Positions 44,208 through 53,472 are shown, counted from the stretch's first letter. The stretch: DNA of 64,000 bases from Plebeiibacterium sediminum (GCF_026013605.1 NZ_JAPDPJ010000003.1:114679-178678); one strand, 5' to 3'. Made by a program: numbers and translations. The notes: generated from the sequence alone by a model not told the origin.

Positions 44208-47200
44208 TTAATAGCTTTCGTTAATGCAGCTTCCACTTTCTTCATCCTGCACTATTTTTAAAAACAGAGGGATTTCTTGTTGTAATTCCTCTACATGAGA
44301 AATGATTCCAACAATTCTGTTTTCTTTCTTTAAACCTTTTAATGTGTTGAAAACAATTTCCATAGATTCTTTATCAAGAGAACCAAAACCTTCATCTAAA
44401 AAGAAGAAGTTCTGGTCCGTTTGTGTGAGTGCCTGTACGTTATCAGCCAAGGCCAAAGCTAATGAAAGAGCAGCCTGAAAGGTTTGTCCTCCCGAAAGTG
44501 TTTTTACGCTTCTTAATTTACCTCCATTTAAATAATCCCGAACTTCAAAATTATTATCGTTACTTAGTTCCAAACTTAGTTTTTGTTTGGTCATCTTAAA
44601 AAACCTTTCGTTTGCCGCCAAGCATAAATTTTGTAAGTAAACTGAGGATATGTAATTAACAAAACCACTTCCATGAAACATACGCTTCATGATTTTGATG
44701 TTTTCGCCTCTCTCGTTGCGTATATTTAAGTCCTTTTCTAATTCAACTTTTGTAAAGAGTTTCTTTCTTAAGTCCTTAATTTTGGTACTTATTTCACCTT
44801 GAATTTGATTGGTAGTATTAATATCAGCTGTAATTGATTTTAGTTCAGCAATGCATTGTGCATGTTCATTTGAATCATATTTTTTATCCAAAAGAAGCGC
44901 TTGTAGTTCCTTAATTTTATGATCTACCGTTTGGTGTTCCTTATGGTAATTTGTTATAATTTCTTTCTCTTTATTAATATCAATATCTTTTGCAAGTATT
45001 GTTTTTATACTCGTAAGATCTGTGAATTCTGAGGCTAGTATCTTATCGTTCAGAATTTGTTTTTGTTTTGTTATTTCAGATTCTTCGGCTTTTAGGAAAT
45101 TTTGGTTTGCACTTAAGCTACCTTCCAGTTGGTCTATTTTCTTTTTAACAGACTCTATTTCTTCATGAAGCTGTTTGTACTCCTTTGTAATTTTATTTAT
45201 CGAGTTACTAACATCATCATATGATTCCTGAAGTTTAGTGTTATTAAAGTTATCATACTTTTCAAAAAATGCAGAAGGAATCTGCTGACTTAGGACTTTT
45301 ATAGTATTTTGCTCTGCATCAATTTCTGATTGTATTTTTTGTAGTCCAATCTGGTACTTCTCTTTGTTTTTTAGTGATTCCTGGTAGTTGGATTTATTAA
45401 TGGAAAGTTCTTTTTCAGTCTTATCTATGATGGTTTGTGTTTCTTTTATTTTAGCAACAGCTTCGTTAACAATGTTAATGTCTTTAAACTTTGTTATAAC
45501 AGAATTTTGATGCTTTTCATATTGAAGTTTCACATCCTGTTTTTTATTTTCTAAGGTAACCAGTTGTTCTGTTTGTGGTTTTAAAACAATTATCTTGTTG
45601 TTGATCTGTTGAAAGAATGTATTGAGTTGTTTTACTTTGTTTTCAATATCGGACTTTGATTTTTTTAGGTTGTTTACTTTAGTTGTTAAATCGTGGTTGC
45701 TAAAAGGTTCCGGATGACTTTCGGACCCGCACAGCGGACACTGTGAACCATCCTTTAAGTTTTGAGCATATCTTTCCAGACCTGAATAAATTAAATTTTC
45801 TTCAATCAGAATATTGATCTTCTTCAGTTCTTGTTCCGTTTTTACACTTTCTTCATTTATTAATTCCAGATATTTATTGAAATCTTTTGTGTCTCCATTT
45901 TTAAATGCCGAATTTTGTATTAATTCATTAATTTCTGAAGTATTATTATGAATGGTATTTTTTAATTTGTCATGCTCAAGCGTTATATCATTGAGTTGCT
46001 TAATGAAGTTATTATTCTCCAAATGCCATTTTTGAGCCTGACTTAATTCTTCTATATTAGGTAGTGATTTTCGTAATTCCGTTAAGTAAGCAGACTTTTC
46101 TTTTTCAAGTGTTTCAAGTGTACTAATCGCTTCAATAACATCCTTAACTGCTTTTTCACCGTTTTCTTTGCGAGATAAATTCTTTTCAACCTTAGCTTTA
46201 GCTAGTGAAATATCCATTAATTTTTTAATGAATTCCAATTCTTTTCTACGTTCATCTAACTGCTCGTATTCCGATTGGATTTTAGTATAATCCTTGCTTT
46301 TTTGTCCGTAAGTTTCCTTTAAAGCCTTATGGGTTTCAGTTTCTGATTTAATATTCTGGTTGAGTTGATTTATTTTGGCTTGATGTCTATCGATGGCATC
46401 GCAAATACTCTTAAATTGAATGGCGCAATATTCGTAATCAGCAATATCCTTTTCCAGTTTCTTTATGGTTGAACTTTTCTCATCAAGAACCTTCTTTTTT
46501 TTACTGAATTCATCAAGCAGAAGGGTGTTTTCTTTTAATTGATCCAGTTCTTTTAAGAGAATAGTTTGTTTCTCCTGTTTTTCATTAAGGGAGGATAGTT
46601 TTGCTGTCGTCTCCTTTTGTTTGGTTTCCAATTCGGTTAATTGTTCATCAGAAACATCACCTAATTGCTCCAAACTTCCTTTTAATTTGTTTATAGATTC
46701 GTTGTTTTTCTCTTCCAGACGTTTTGTTTTGTTGTATAATTCGTATTTCTCCAGGTTAAATAATTCTTTCATCATTTTTGTTCTTTCAGCATTGCTTAAC
46801 TGAAGAAACTCCTGGAATTTACCCTGAGGAATAATTACAGTTCGTTTAAAGTTTTCGTAGCTTAAACCAATGAAATCTTCAAGTTCTTCTGTTGTGATAG
46901 GAGCGTAGTCACCTCCATTTTTAATGTATGCCGTTCTGGAAAATGTTTTAACATCATCAAACTTTTTACTGTTTCTTCTGCCTTCAACAACAACTTTAAA
47001 TTCTTTTTGATCCTTACCTGTAATAAAATCAAACTCGATAAATAGTTTATCTGATTTCAGGTTCATCATGTTGTAATTACGATTGTCTCCTGATTTTAAT
47101 AAACGATCGGTTTTACCATATAACGAAAATATAATAGCTTCTAAAATGGAGCTTTTTCCACTACCTACACTTCCAAAAATTCCGAAAAGGTGGTTGTCGC

Positions 47201-47276
47201 TTAATTTTTTAAAGTCTATTGATTGTTTTGACTGGTAGGAGTATAATCCTTCAATAGTTAGTTTTACAGGTATCAT
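44208..47276 (-). CDS. sbcC: Exonuclease subunit SbcC
   Basis: This 1022-residue SMC-like ATPase forms the SbcCD nuclease that cuts hairpins and processes double-strand breaks. Walker A (GSVGSGKSS, about 35-43) is at the N-terminus. Two long coiled coils meet at the zinc hook C513-P-L-C516. The signature LSGGQTFQAALSLALALAD and Walker B FFFLDEGFGSLD are at the C-terminus. It is 9 bp after sbcD in the same operon. Confidence 0.96.
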   Translation of the reverse strand: MIPVKLTIEGLYSYQSKQSIDFKKLSDNHLFGIFGSVGSGKSSILEAIIFSLYGKTDRLLKSGDNRNYNMMNLKSDKLFIEFDFITGKDQKEFKVVVEGRRNSKKFDDVKTFSRTAYIKNGGDYAPITTEELEDFIGLSYENFKRTVIIPQGKFQEFLQLSNAERTKMMKELFNLEKYELYNKTKRLEEKNNESINKLKGSLEQLGDVSDEQLTELETKQKETTAKLSSLNEKQEKQTILLKELDQLKENTLLLDEFSKKKKVLDEKSSTIKKLEKDIADYEYCAIQFKSICDAIDRHQAKINQLNQNIKSETETHKALKETYGQKSKDYTKIQSEYEQLDERRKELEFIKKLMDISLAKAKVEKNLSRKENGEKAVKDVIEAISTLETLEKEKSAYLTELRKSLPNIEELSQAQKWHLENNNFIKQLNDITLEHDKLKNTIHNNTSEINELIQNSAFKNGDTKDFNKYLELINEESVKTEQELKKINILIEENLIYSGLERYAQNLKDGSQCPLCGSESHPEPFSNHDLTTKVNNLKKSKSDIENKVKQLNTFFQQINNKIIVLKPQTEQLVTLENKKQDVKLQYEKHQNSVITKFKDINIVNEAVAKIKETQTIIDKTEKELSINKSNYQESLKNKEKYQIGLQKIQSEIDAEQNTIKVLSQQIPSAFFEKYDNFNNTKLQESYDDVSNSINKITKEYKQLHEEIESVKKKIDQLEGSLSANQNFLKAEESEITKQKQILNDKILASEFTDLTSIKTILAKDIDINKEKEIITNYHKEHQTVDHKIKELQALLLDKKYDSNEHAQCIAELKSITADINTTNQIQGEISTKIKDLRKKLFTKVELEKDLNIRNERGENIKIMKRMFHGSGFVNYISSVYLQNLCLAANERFFKMTKQKLSLELSNDNNFEVRDYLNGGKLRSVKTLSGGQTFQAALSLALALADNVQALTQTDQNFFFLDEGFGSLDKESMEIVFNTLKGLKKENRIVGIISHVEELQQEIPLFLKIVQDEESGSCINESY

Positions 47277-47285
47277 AATAAATTC

Positions 47286-48500
47286 TTATTCAGAGATTAC
47301 TTCATTAAATAACTTCATTAATTCATCGTTGGGCTCAATGCCCTTTGTATGTTTAAAATAGTCAATGAATAATTCTTTCATGTTTTTATTGATGTCGATT
47401 GTTTGTTTTGTACTTTCTGCTGATGAATTATTGTTTTTTACTTGTGGAATTAGTGTTACAATTCCCTGATGAATTTGATTTAAGTGTCTTCTTTCTTTAG
47501 CAGTCAAATAAGTTTCTGTTTCGATAGTAAGTTCTAATAAATCATTTTCATGCACTTTTAATAACTCTTCTGCTTCAGTAATGCCATTAGCCTTTAATCG
47601 TAATAACTTTTTACCTGAACTCAGTTCTATATAATTAATATGAGCCTTTTCATTAGGATTTACATCAACAATAGCGACATATTTCTTTTGATTGGATTCT
47701 GCAAAAGAGTAGGATATGGGACTTCCGGAATACACTACAGGTTGTTTCTCAGATGAGATTTCTTGTTTTCTGTGTAAATGACCCAATGCTACATATTGAA
47801 TTTCATCAGGAAAATTTTCGGTATAAATAGCTTGCGCTCCACCTACATGTAATATTGGTTTTTCATCATCCGGTTCCTCTGAAATGGTAGTTCCTTTCTT
47901 AATTACAAAAAGATGGGTGGTTAAAATGTTTACTCCATTTTTGTCGCAGTGCTCTTTGGCAATAGTCTCCCACAAATCTTGTAAAACCATTCGTAAATCT
48001 TCTTCTTTATCCTCAGTATTTAACATGGTTTTTAGTCTATGCTCATTGGCATAAGGAGTGGTTACTATCCTTAATGGTGTATTTGAGGTAGGAATAGCTA
48101 TTTCCATAAATCCAGGGATGGATTTGGTTACAGCCAAACCTGTTTCAAGTTCTAACGTTTTAAAATGCGTATTAGGATAGCCAATGAAAAATATTCCACA
48201 TTCTCTGGCAAGGGGATCTGCTGTTTCAATTCTGTCCGGAGAATCATGATTACCGGAAATGGCTATAACAGGTCTGTTTCCTTTGTTTGTTAATGTTTTC
48301 AGCGCTTTATAAAATATTTCAATAGCTTCAGTTGACGGAGAAAAGGTGTCAAATAAGTCTCCTGCAATAATAATAGCATCAACTTTTTCATCGTCAGCAA
48401 TTTGGGCTATCTCATTTAAAACAGCTTTTTGTTCCTCAATACGTGAAAAGTTCTCTAATTTTTTTCCAATGTGCCAATCTGCAGTATGAAGTATCTTCAT
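47286..48500 (-). CDS. sbcD: Exonuclease subunit SbcD
   Basis: This 404-residue calcineurin-like nuclease subunit has the metallophosphoesterase motifs HTADWHIGK (D7, H9), AGDLFD (about 46-51), SGNHDS (about 82-87) and GHLHRKQ (about 245). A C-terminal capping domain follows. It provides the Mn-dependent nuclease activity for SbcC, encoded 9 bp downstream. Its promoter region contains a 26-bp palindrome. Confidence 0.95.
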   Translation of the reverse strand: MKILHTADWHIGKKLENFSRIEEQKAVLNEIAQIADDEKVDAIIIAGDLFDTFSPSTEAIEIFYKALKTLTNKGNRPVIAISGNHDSPDRIETADPLARECGIFFIGYPNTHFKTLELETGLAVTKSIPGFMEIAIPTSNTPLRIVTTPYANEHRLKTMLNTEDKEEDLRMVLQDLWETIAKEHCDKNGVNILTTHLFVIKKGTTISEEPDDEKPILHVGGAQAIYTENFPDEIQYVALGHLHRKQEISSEKQPVVYSGSPISYSFAESNQKKYVAIVDVNPNEKAHINYIELSSGKKLLRLKANGITEAEELLKVHENDLLELTIETETYLTAKERRHLNQIHQGIVTLIPQVKNNNSSAESTKQTIDINKNMKELFIDYFKHTKGIEPNDELMKLFNEVISE

Positions 48501-48540
48501 TATATAATTAGAATTTAAATTGTGAGTAGACTATTATAGT

Positions 48541-48566
48541 AGCTCAAAATTAGAATATTTTGAGCT
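48541..48566 (-). promoter_or_regulatory. Palindrome covering the sbcD promoter
   Basis: AGCTCAAAAT and ATTTTGAGCT form perfect 10-bp arms around 6 bp. The minus strand -7 element TAATTTTG (48545-48552) lies inside, so a repressor site or a leader hairpin is possible. Confidence 0.5.
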
Positions 48567-48823
48567 GTGTATATAATAAAGTTTTCAACAGACAAAGTAA
48601 AAATAGATAAGGATACCATTAATTATGGATATGATTTGTTTAAAAAATATATAAAACAGATGTAATCCTTTGTGTACAAGGAGGAAAAAAAATGAGAGCG
48701 GTAATGTTTTGATTAAAAGGATTAATAGCTTGGTTTTAGTATAGTTTTTTATGATAAATGGAGCTTAAAACAATCGGAAATGTCTGAATACTACAAAAAA
48801 AAGCGATTTTAGTGGCCTGTAGA

Positions 48824-48854
48824 TTTGGTAAATACTAGGAATAATCTATATTTG
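48824..48854 (+). promoter_or_regulatory. Promoter of the HU gene
   Basis: TTTG (48824-48827), 19 bp, then TATATTTG (48847-48854). This is one of the best matches to the Bacteroidota promoter consensus in the window. Confidence 0.75.
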
Positions 48855-48906
48855 TAGAGCAAATTTTGGTGAACTTAGTTGTTAACCCTAAAAATTATCA
48901 GTTATT

Positions 48907-49179
48907 ATGAACAAAGCTCAATTAATTGATGCTATCGCCGGAGATTCTGGTTTAACTAAAGCAGACGCTAAAAAAGCGTTAGATTCATTTATTAATGTAA
49001 CCAGCGAAGCACTTAAAGGTGGTGATCGTATTTCTTTAATCGGTTTTGGTTCTTTTTCAGTTTCAGAAAGAAGTGCCAGAACAGGTAGAAACCCTCAAAC
49101 AGGTAAAGAAATTCAAATCGCAGCTAAAAAAGTTGTTAAATTCAAAGCTGGAAGCGAATTAGGTGATGCAGTAAACTAA
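48907..49179 (+). CDS. HU family DNA-binding protein
   Basis: This 90-residue protein is a standard HU/IHF-family histone-like protein: [25 protein letters not shown] at the N-terminus, [21 protein letters not shown] in the beta arm (about 46-66), and [15 protein letters not shown] at the end. It bends DNA and organises the nucleoid as a dimer. A strong promoter and a terminator show it is monocistronic and probably highly expressed. Confidence 0.96.
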   Translation: MNKAQLIDAIAGDSGLTKADAKKALDSFINVTSEALKGGDRISLIGFGSFSVSERSARTGRNPQTGKEIQIAAKKVVKFKAGSELGDAVN

Positions 49180-49201
49180 TTCTCTGTTCGGGAAAAAATA
49201 C

Positions 49202-49235
49202 AAAGAGAGTGCTTAGAGTACTCTCTTTTTTTTTG
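49202..49235 (+). terminator. Terminator after the HU gene
   Basis: AGAGAGTGC and GTACTCTCT (about 49204-49225) form a stem with one G-T wobble, followed by a long T run. Confidence 0.83.
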
Positions 49236-49282
49236 CTAATCCAGAAAATATTAAATTATTCATCAATGACCAATAGCCATTT

Positions 49283-49954
49283 ATGAAAGAAGAATTAATT
49301 AAATATCTTGTAGAAAATATCACAGAAAACAGAAACGCATTATTTGATAAGGTAATAGAAGACAGAACCAAGTATATTACGGTTGTTCTGGAAGATATCT
49401 TTCAGCCACATAATGCTAGTGCGGTATTAAGATCATGTGATTGTTTTGGAATACAGGATGTTCATATAATCGAAAATAGAAATAAATATAATGTAAATCC
49501 TGATGTTGCGCTGGGATCATCAAAGTGGCTGAGTATGCACAGGTTTAACGAACAGGAAAATAATACCAGAGAAGCATTAAGAGCTTTAAAAGATCAGGGT
49601 TATAGAATTGTGGCAACAAGTCCGCATACAAATGATGTAGAGCTGTATGATTTTGATGTGACTAAAGGAAAAGCAGCCATTGTTTTCGGAACTGAATTAA
49701 CAGGTATATCAGATATCGTTAAAGAAGAAGCTGATGAATTTGTAAGGATACCAATGTATGGTTTTACAGAAAGTTTTAATATTTCTGTATCTGCAGCACT
49801 TGTTTTACAACATTTAGCACATCAGATACGTACAAGTGGTGTAGACTGGAATTTAACCTTAGAAGAAAAACAGGATTTAAAGTTGGAATGGTTAAGGTCT
49901 ACAGTAAAAGGTGCACCGTTAATTGAACGAGAATTTTACAAAAGAAGAATGTGA
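49283..49954 (+). CDS. trmH: tRNA (guanosine(18)-2'-O)-methyltransferase TrmH-like
   Basis: This 223-residue SPOUT protein follows the TrmH pattern: VLEDIFQPHNASAVLRSCDCFGIQDVHII (motif 1, about 36-64), IVFGTELTGIS (about 133-143) and IPMYGFTESFNISVSAALVLQHL (about 153-175). A TrmH-type C-terminal helix follows. It methylates the ribose of G18 in tRNA. RlmB (22163-22903) is a second SpoU enzyme in this window and differs by its N-terminal RNA-binding domain. Confidence 0.88.
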   Translation: MKEELIKYLVENITENRNALFDKVIEDRTKYITVVLEDIFQPHNASAVLRSCDCFGIQDVHIIENRNKYNVNPDVALGSSKWLSMHRFNEQENNTREALRALKDQGYRIVATSPHTNDVELYDFDVTKGKAAIVFGTELTGISDIVKEEADEFVRIPMYGFTESFNISVSAALVLQHLAHQIRTSGVDWNLTLEEKQDLKLEWLRSTVKGAPLIEREFYKRRM

Positions 49955-50066
49955 TTAATAAACTAAAACTATTGATTAATCATTTTGAATTGTTGATAAA
50001 TGTATCTTTTGCTATATTAATCAATTAAAAATGAAGAAAAAGACTTTTTCTTTGAGTGAAAATTTT

Positions 50067-50074
50067 TATTTTTG
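50067..50074 (+). promoter_or_regulatory. -7 element before the LytTR regulator gene
   Basis: TATTTTTG is a full match to TAnnTTTG, 16 bp before the ATG at 50091. An AGAGGGA sequence also precedes the start. Confidence 0.45.
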
Positions 50075-50090
50075 AAAAAAAGAGGGAAGT

Positions 50091-50804
50091 ATGAATTGTA
50101 TAATTATTGATGATGATAAGTTCTCCACAAAAATTATAGCAGAATTTGTTGAAAAAACAGATGAGCTAACATTGGTTGGAACTTATGAAAGTGCAATTTC
50201 AGCAATAAATGATTTAAACAAAAGTGGATCAAAAGGTATTGATTTGATCTTTTTAGATATAGAAATGCCAGAAATGACTGGTTTGGATCTTCTGAAATCA
50301 TTAAATGTTCTACCGCAAGTAATCATTTATTCTTCGCAGGAAAAATATGCACTTGAGTCTTATGAATATAACGTAACCGATTATTTACTTAAGCCGGTTA
50401 ATTATACTCGATTTTTAAAAGCTATTAATAAAGCTAAGGAGCAAAGCGAAAAACGCGATGAGTTAACTAAATCTACAAATGAGATTTTCATTAAAAATAA
50501 CTCTTCCTTAGTTCGTATTAAGTATGATGACATTTTATGGATTGAGGCTCTTGAAAACTATGTGGTATTAAATACATTTACGGATAAGTATACCATTCAT
50601 TTTACAATGAAGTCTATAGCCGATAAAATGCCTTCTAATACCTTTATAAGAGTACATCGTTCCTTTATTGTTAACTTGGCTAAGATTAAAGTTATAGAAG
50701 ATAATTCTGTTATTGTAAAAACATCTGACGGATCAAAAATTATTCCTATCGGGAAATCGTACAAGGACAAATTAATGAACGATATCAATTTAATTACGAA
50801 ATAG
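50091..50804 (+). CDS. LytTR-family response regulator
   Basis: This 237-residue protein has a receiver domain (1-118) with acidic pocket D7-D9, phosphoacceptor D56 (LDIEMP) and K101 (LLKPV). A LytTR DNA-binding domain (about 135-235; FIRVHRSFIVNLAKIK) follows. No histidine kinase is adjacent, so it is an orphan response regulator here. LytTR regulators of Bacteroidota often control cell-surface or developmental genes, but its targets are unknown. A 10-bp inverted repeat lies between trmH and this gene. Confidence 0.91.
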   Translation: MNCIIIDDDKFSTKIIAEFVEKTDELTLVGTYESAISAINDLNKSGSKGIDLIFLDIEMPEMTGLDLLKSLNVLPQVIIYSSQEKYALESYEYNVTDYLLKPVNYTRFLKAINKAKEQSEKRDELTKSTNEIFIKNNSSLVRIKYDDILWIEALENYVVLNTFTDKYTIHFTMKSIADKMPSNTFIRVHRSFIVNLAKIKVIEDNSVIVKTSDGSKIIPIGKSYKDKLMNDINLITK

Positions 50805-50827
50805 ATTTATATACAACGTATTTAAAT

Positions 50828-50864
50828 AAAAATCCCCGTTTGAAATATTCAAACGGGGATTTTT
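50828..50864. terminator. Bidirectional terminator after the LytTR regulator
   Basis: AAAAATCCCCGTTTGAA (50828-50844) and TTCAAACGGGGATTTTT (50848-50864) are perfect 17-bp arms around a 3-nt loop, with a T run on each strand. Confidence 0.9.
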
Positions 50865-50884
50865 ATTTTGTAAAAGGTTTATAT

Positions 50885-50911
50885 CCTGGAGTATCGTTTA
50901 AATACTCCAGG
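50885..50911 (-). terminator. Hairpin after the phosphate transporter gene
   Basis: CCTGGAGTAT (50885-50894) and ATACTCCAGG (50902-50911) are perfect 10-bp arms just downstream of the transporter stop codon. The T tract is weak; the stronger bidirectional terminator lies 21 bp further. Confidence 0.6.
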
Positions 50912-50919
50912 TTCTTTTG

Positions 50920-53181
50920 TTATTTACCATTATTGTATGAAACAAAGTCTCTTTGAGCCTTTAATAAGTTTCCAATATGAAGAAGTAAGTTTTGAGTTTC
51001 GTGTAACAAGTTTAAGTAGAGCATACTGTTCTGAGTACTTGTTTTCTCTTTCTTAATTCTTTTAAGCTGAGCTTTTCTTAATGCTTTCAGGTTTTCTGTT
51101 TCTTTAACAATTTCATCAAGTAGTTCATCAAGGTTTACAAATGAAGAGCTTCTGATGATATTATTAGCTTTACTGATTAATACCTGAATGTGTCCAATTA
51201 AAATACTTAGGTCTTTAAACTGGTCTTTATTAAATGGTGTGTGGTTATTATCCAGGTGTTCAAAACAAGGTTTTACAACAAATGTTAGCGCATGAGCTGT
51301 TTCTCTTAAATAATCAATAACCTGAACATAGTATAAGCTTGAATCAATATCGCTGTCCTGTAATTTTTTAACAGTTTTATAGATATTATTTTTATACTTC
51401 TTAATTTTTTTATTAACCTGGTTTACAGCCTTTAATCTTTCTTTAAGGTCTTTCCTGTTTTCCGCCTGAAAATCAGTTAAAGAACTGGTGTAAAGGTCTG
51501 ATATTTCAGTAAGTGAGTTGGTTACATTTTTAGTGCATTTATCAAGTACTTTTTTGGTGTTTATTACTTCACCTTCCATTTCCTCAATTTCAAACTCTTT
51601 TACATCAATTTCTTCAGCAGAACGTTTGTGGCTTAAGGTATGCGTTCTGTACATGAAATATACTGCCAAAGCAATAAGTATAAATACAGAATAAATTCCA
51701 CCAACATTAATAATTAAAGCAACAATAAAGGCTACTGTAAATGCAGAGAATGCAGTTAAGAACCAACCACCGATTACAGATAGTACACCGGTTACTCTGT
51801 ATACGGCACTTTCGCGTCCCCATGCACCATCTGTTAATGAACTACCCATTGCAACCATAAAAGTAACGTATGTTGTTGATAATGGAAGTTTGTAAGATGT
51901 AGCCATAGATATTAATATAGAAGCAACCACAAGGTTTACAGAAGCTCTTAACATATCAAAAGCAGGAGCATCGTTACCCAAAGCAATTCTTTTTTCTTCA
52001 TAGGATGAATCATCAAATTGCTTACTGATCACTCGTTTAATGCCTGAAGGTAAAACGTTGTTGATTGCTGTAGAAGCATTGATTGAAGCTCTTACTAACG
52101 AACGGGCAAAAAAGGATGATCCAAATCTTTCTTCTCCCTCTTGTTGTCTGGAAAGATCTAAAGATGTTTTTACTACATTTTTGGCCTTTTTAGAAGTCCA
52201 AAGTGTAATAATCATTATAAAACCGGCAATAACAAGTAAATAGGTATCTGTTTTTACTTTACCTGCCATTGATTCCATTAATAAGGCATCAGGAGCAACT
52301 CCTGAGTTAGTAAATACTTTGAATGACTCGAAACCAGCTAATGGTACACCAATAAAGTTAACCAGGTCGTTTCCTGCAAAGGCCATTGCTAAAGCAAATG
52401 TTCCAACAAGTACTGTAAACTTTAGGATATCGAATTTGAATATCCACTTACATAAATATAATAAAACAGTCCAGCCAACAAAACTATAGAATATAATCTG
52501 TATTGCATTTCCTTTAATCCATGTTTTAGTAGCATCATTCATAAAGGATGCGCCTTTGGCTCCTTTAACAAGAATAAAATAAGTAATGGCTGTAATTGCA
52601 ATGCCACCCCATAATGCACTCAGGTATTTTAATCTGTTATCATAGTTAAATGAAAATACTAATCGAGTGATGTATTGAATAATAGCTCCGGATGAGAATG
52701 CTACAATAACGGAAAGTAATATTCCTGAAATAATAGCTAAAGCTTTTGCTGTGTTAATGTATTCGCTTAAAGGAAGAGATGGATCGTTTGATACTTTTAT
52801 TAAAGAAACGGCAATAGCTGATCCTAAAAGTTCAAAAACAATTGATACAGTGGTTGATGTAGGCATTCCGAATGTGTTAAACAGATCAAGAAGCAATACA
52901 TCGGTTATCATCACTGCGAGAAAAATGATCATTATCTCTGAAAAATAGAAGTATTGGGGATTAAATATCCCTTTTCGGGCTACTTCCATCATACCACTCG
53001 AAAAGGTGGCTCCCACAAAAATACCGGCAGCTGCAATGATCATAATTACTTTAAATGACGCAGCTTTAGAACCTAAAGCGGAATTTAAAAAGTTTACGGC
53101 ATCATTACTAACCCCTACTACTAAGTCTGAAATAGCTAGTGCAAATAACACTACTACCAGAATTAAATAAATATTATCCAT
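50920..53181 (-). CDS. PiT-type inorganic phosphate transporter fused to a PhoU-like domain
   Basis: This 753-residue membrane protein has a PiT domain (about 1-510) with paired family motifs GVSNDAVNFLNSALGSKAAS (about 23-42) and FAGNDLVNFIGVPLAG (about 267-282). More helices follow, and a cytoplasmic helical C-terminus (about 535-753) resembles PhoU. The fusion is known in Bacteroidota. It carries phosphate with a cation symporter mechanism, and the PhoU part may gate it or connect it to phosphate sensing. A Pho-box-like repeat precedes its promoter. Confidence 0.9.
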   Translation of the reverse strand: MDNIYLILVVVLFALAISDLVVGVSNDAVNFLNSALGSKAASFKVIMIIAAAGIFVGATFSSGMMEVARKGIFNPQYFYFSEIMIIFLAVMITDVLLLDLFNTFGMPTSTTVSIVFELLGSAIAVSLIKVSNDPSLPLSEYINTAKALAIISGILLSVIVAFSSGAIIQYITRLVFSFNYDNRLKYLSALWGGIAITAITYFILVKGAKGASFMNDATKTWIKGNAIQIIFYSFVGWTVLLYLCKWIFKFDILKFTVLVGTFALAMAFAGNDLVNFIGVPLAGFESFKVFTNSGVAPDALLMESMAGKVKTDTYLLVIAGFIMIITLWTSKKAKNVVKTSLDLSRQQEGEERFGSSFFARSLVRASINASTAINNVLPSGIKRVISKQFDDSSYEEKRIALGNDAPAFDMLRASVNLVVASILISMATSYKLPLSTTYVTFMVAMGSSLTDGAWGRESAVYRVTGVLSVIGGWFLTAFSAFTVAFIVALIINVGGIYSVFILIALAVYFMYRTHTLSHKRSAEEIDVKEFEIEEMEGEVINTKKVLDKCTKNVTNSLTEISDLYTSSLTDFQAENRKDLKERLKAVNQVNKKIKKYKNNIYKTVKKLQDSDIDSSLYYVQVIDYLRETAHALTFVVKPCFEHLDNNHTPFNKDQFKDLSILIGHIQVLISKANNIIRSSSFVNLDELLDEIVKETENLKALRKAQLKRIKKEKTSTQNSMLYLNLLHETQNLLLHIGNLLKAQRDFVSYNNGK

Positions 53182-53212
53182 TTATAAATCTATTTGAAAA
53201 TAAAATTCGATG

Positions 53213-53220
53213 CAAACATA
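53213..53220 (-). promoter_or_regulatory. -7 element of the phosphate transporter gene
   Basis: The minus strand reads TATGTTTG, a full match to TAnnTTTG, 32 bp before the start codon. No -33 TTTG is present; the repeat array sits there instead. Confidence 0.6.
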
Positions 53221-53240
53221 AATAGACCAAAAACTATTGG

Positions 53241-53279
53241 TGTTGTTATAATATTAATATAATGTTAATACAATGTTAA
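53241..53279 (-). promoter_or_regulatory. Pho-box-like direct repeats upstream of the phosphate transporter
   Basis: On the minus strand TTAACA, TTAACA, TTAATA and a weaker ACAACA (53274-53279, 53263-53268, 53252-53257, 53241-53246) are spaced by exactly 5 bp, an 11-bp period. This is the arrangement and near-consensus of PhoP/PhoB-type sites. Confidence 0.6.
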
Positions 53280-53464
53280 CTGGTGTGAAAATGTTTGTTA
53301 AAGTAATAAATAATTAAATATAGGTTGATACAAAACGTCTTATTTATAGCTTTTTGATTCCTCCTTTAGTTCGAATTCTCATAATAATGTGTAGAATTAT
53401 TGAAAGTAAGTTGTTAAAAGTTAATAATAATGTTCTTATTATTTTCAGGTTTTTAAGATTCAAT

Positions 53465-53472
53465 TATTTTTG
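53465..53472 (+). promoter_or_regulatory. -7 element before the LysE-family gene
   Basis: TATTTTTG followed by C fits TAnnTTTG and lies 85 bp before the LysE-like start codon. Confidence 0.35.

Larger units (their letters stand above)
48501..48906. other. Divergent intergenic region between sbcD and HU
   Basis: This 406-bp region holds the sbcD palindrome (48541-48566) and the HU promoter (48824-48854). Between them the sequence is AT-rich. A GGAGG followed by a six-codon ATG ORF at about 48680-48710 is too short to call. No RNA gene was seen. Confidence 0.4.

Noticed and set aside
48680..48712. GGAGG plus a tiny ORF (MRAVMF) as leader peptide
   Set aside because: Only six codons and no attenuator-like hairpin afterwards; Shine-Dalgarno sequences are not generally used in this genome.
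53285..53460. AATAAT-N6-ATTATT type inverted repeats before the LysE gene
   Set aside because: Short AT-only repeats are expected by chance in this base composition.
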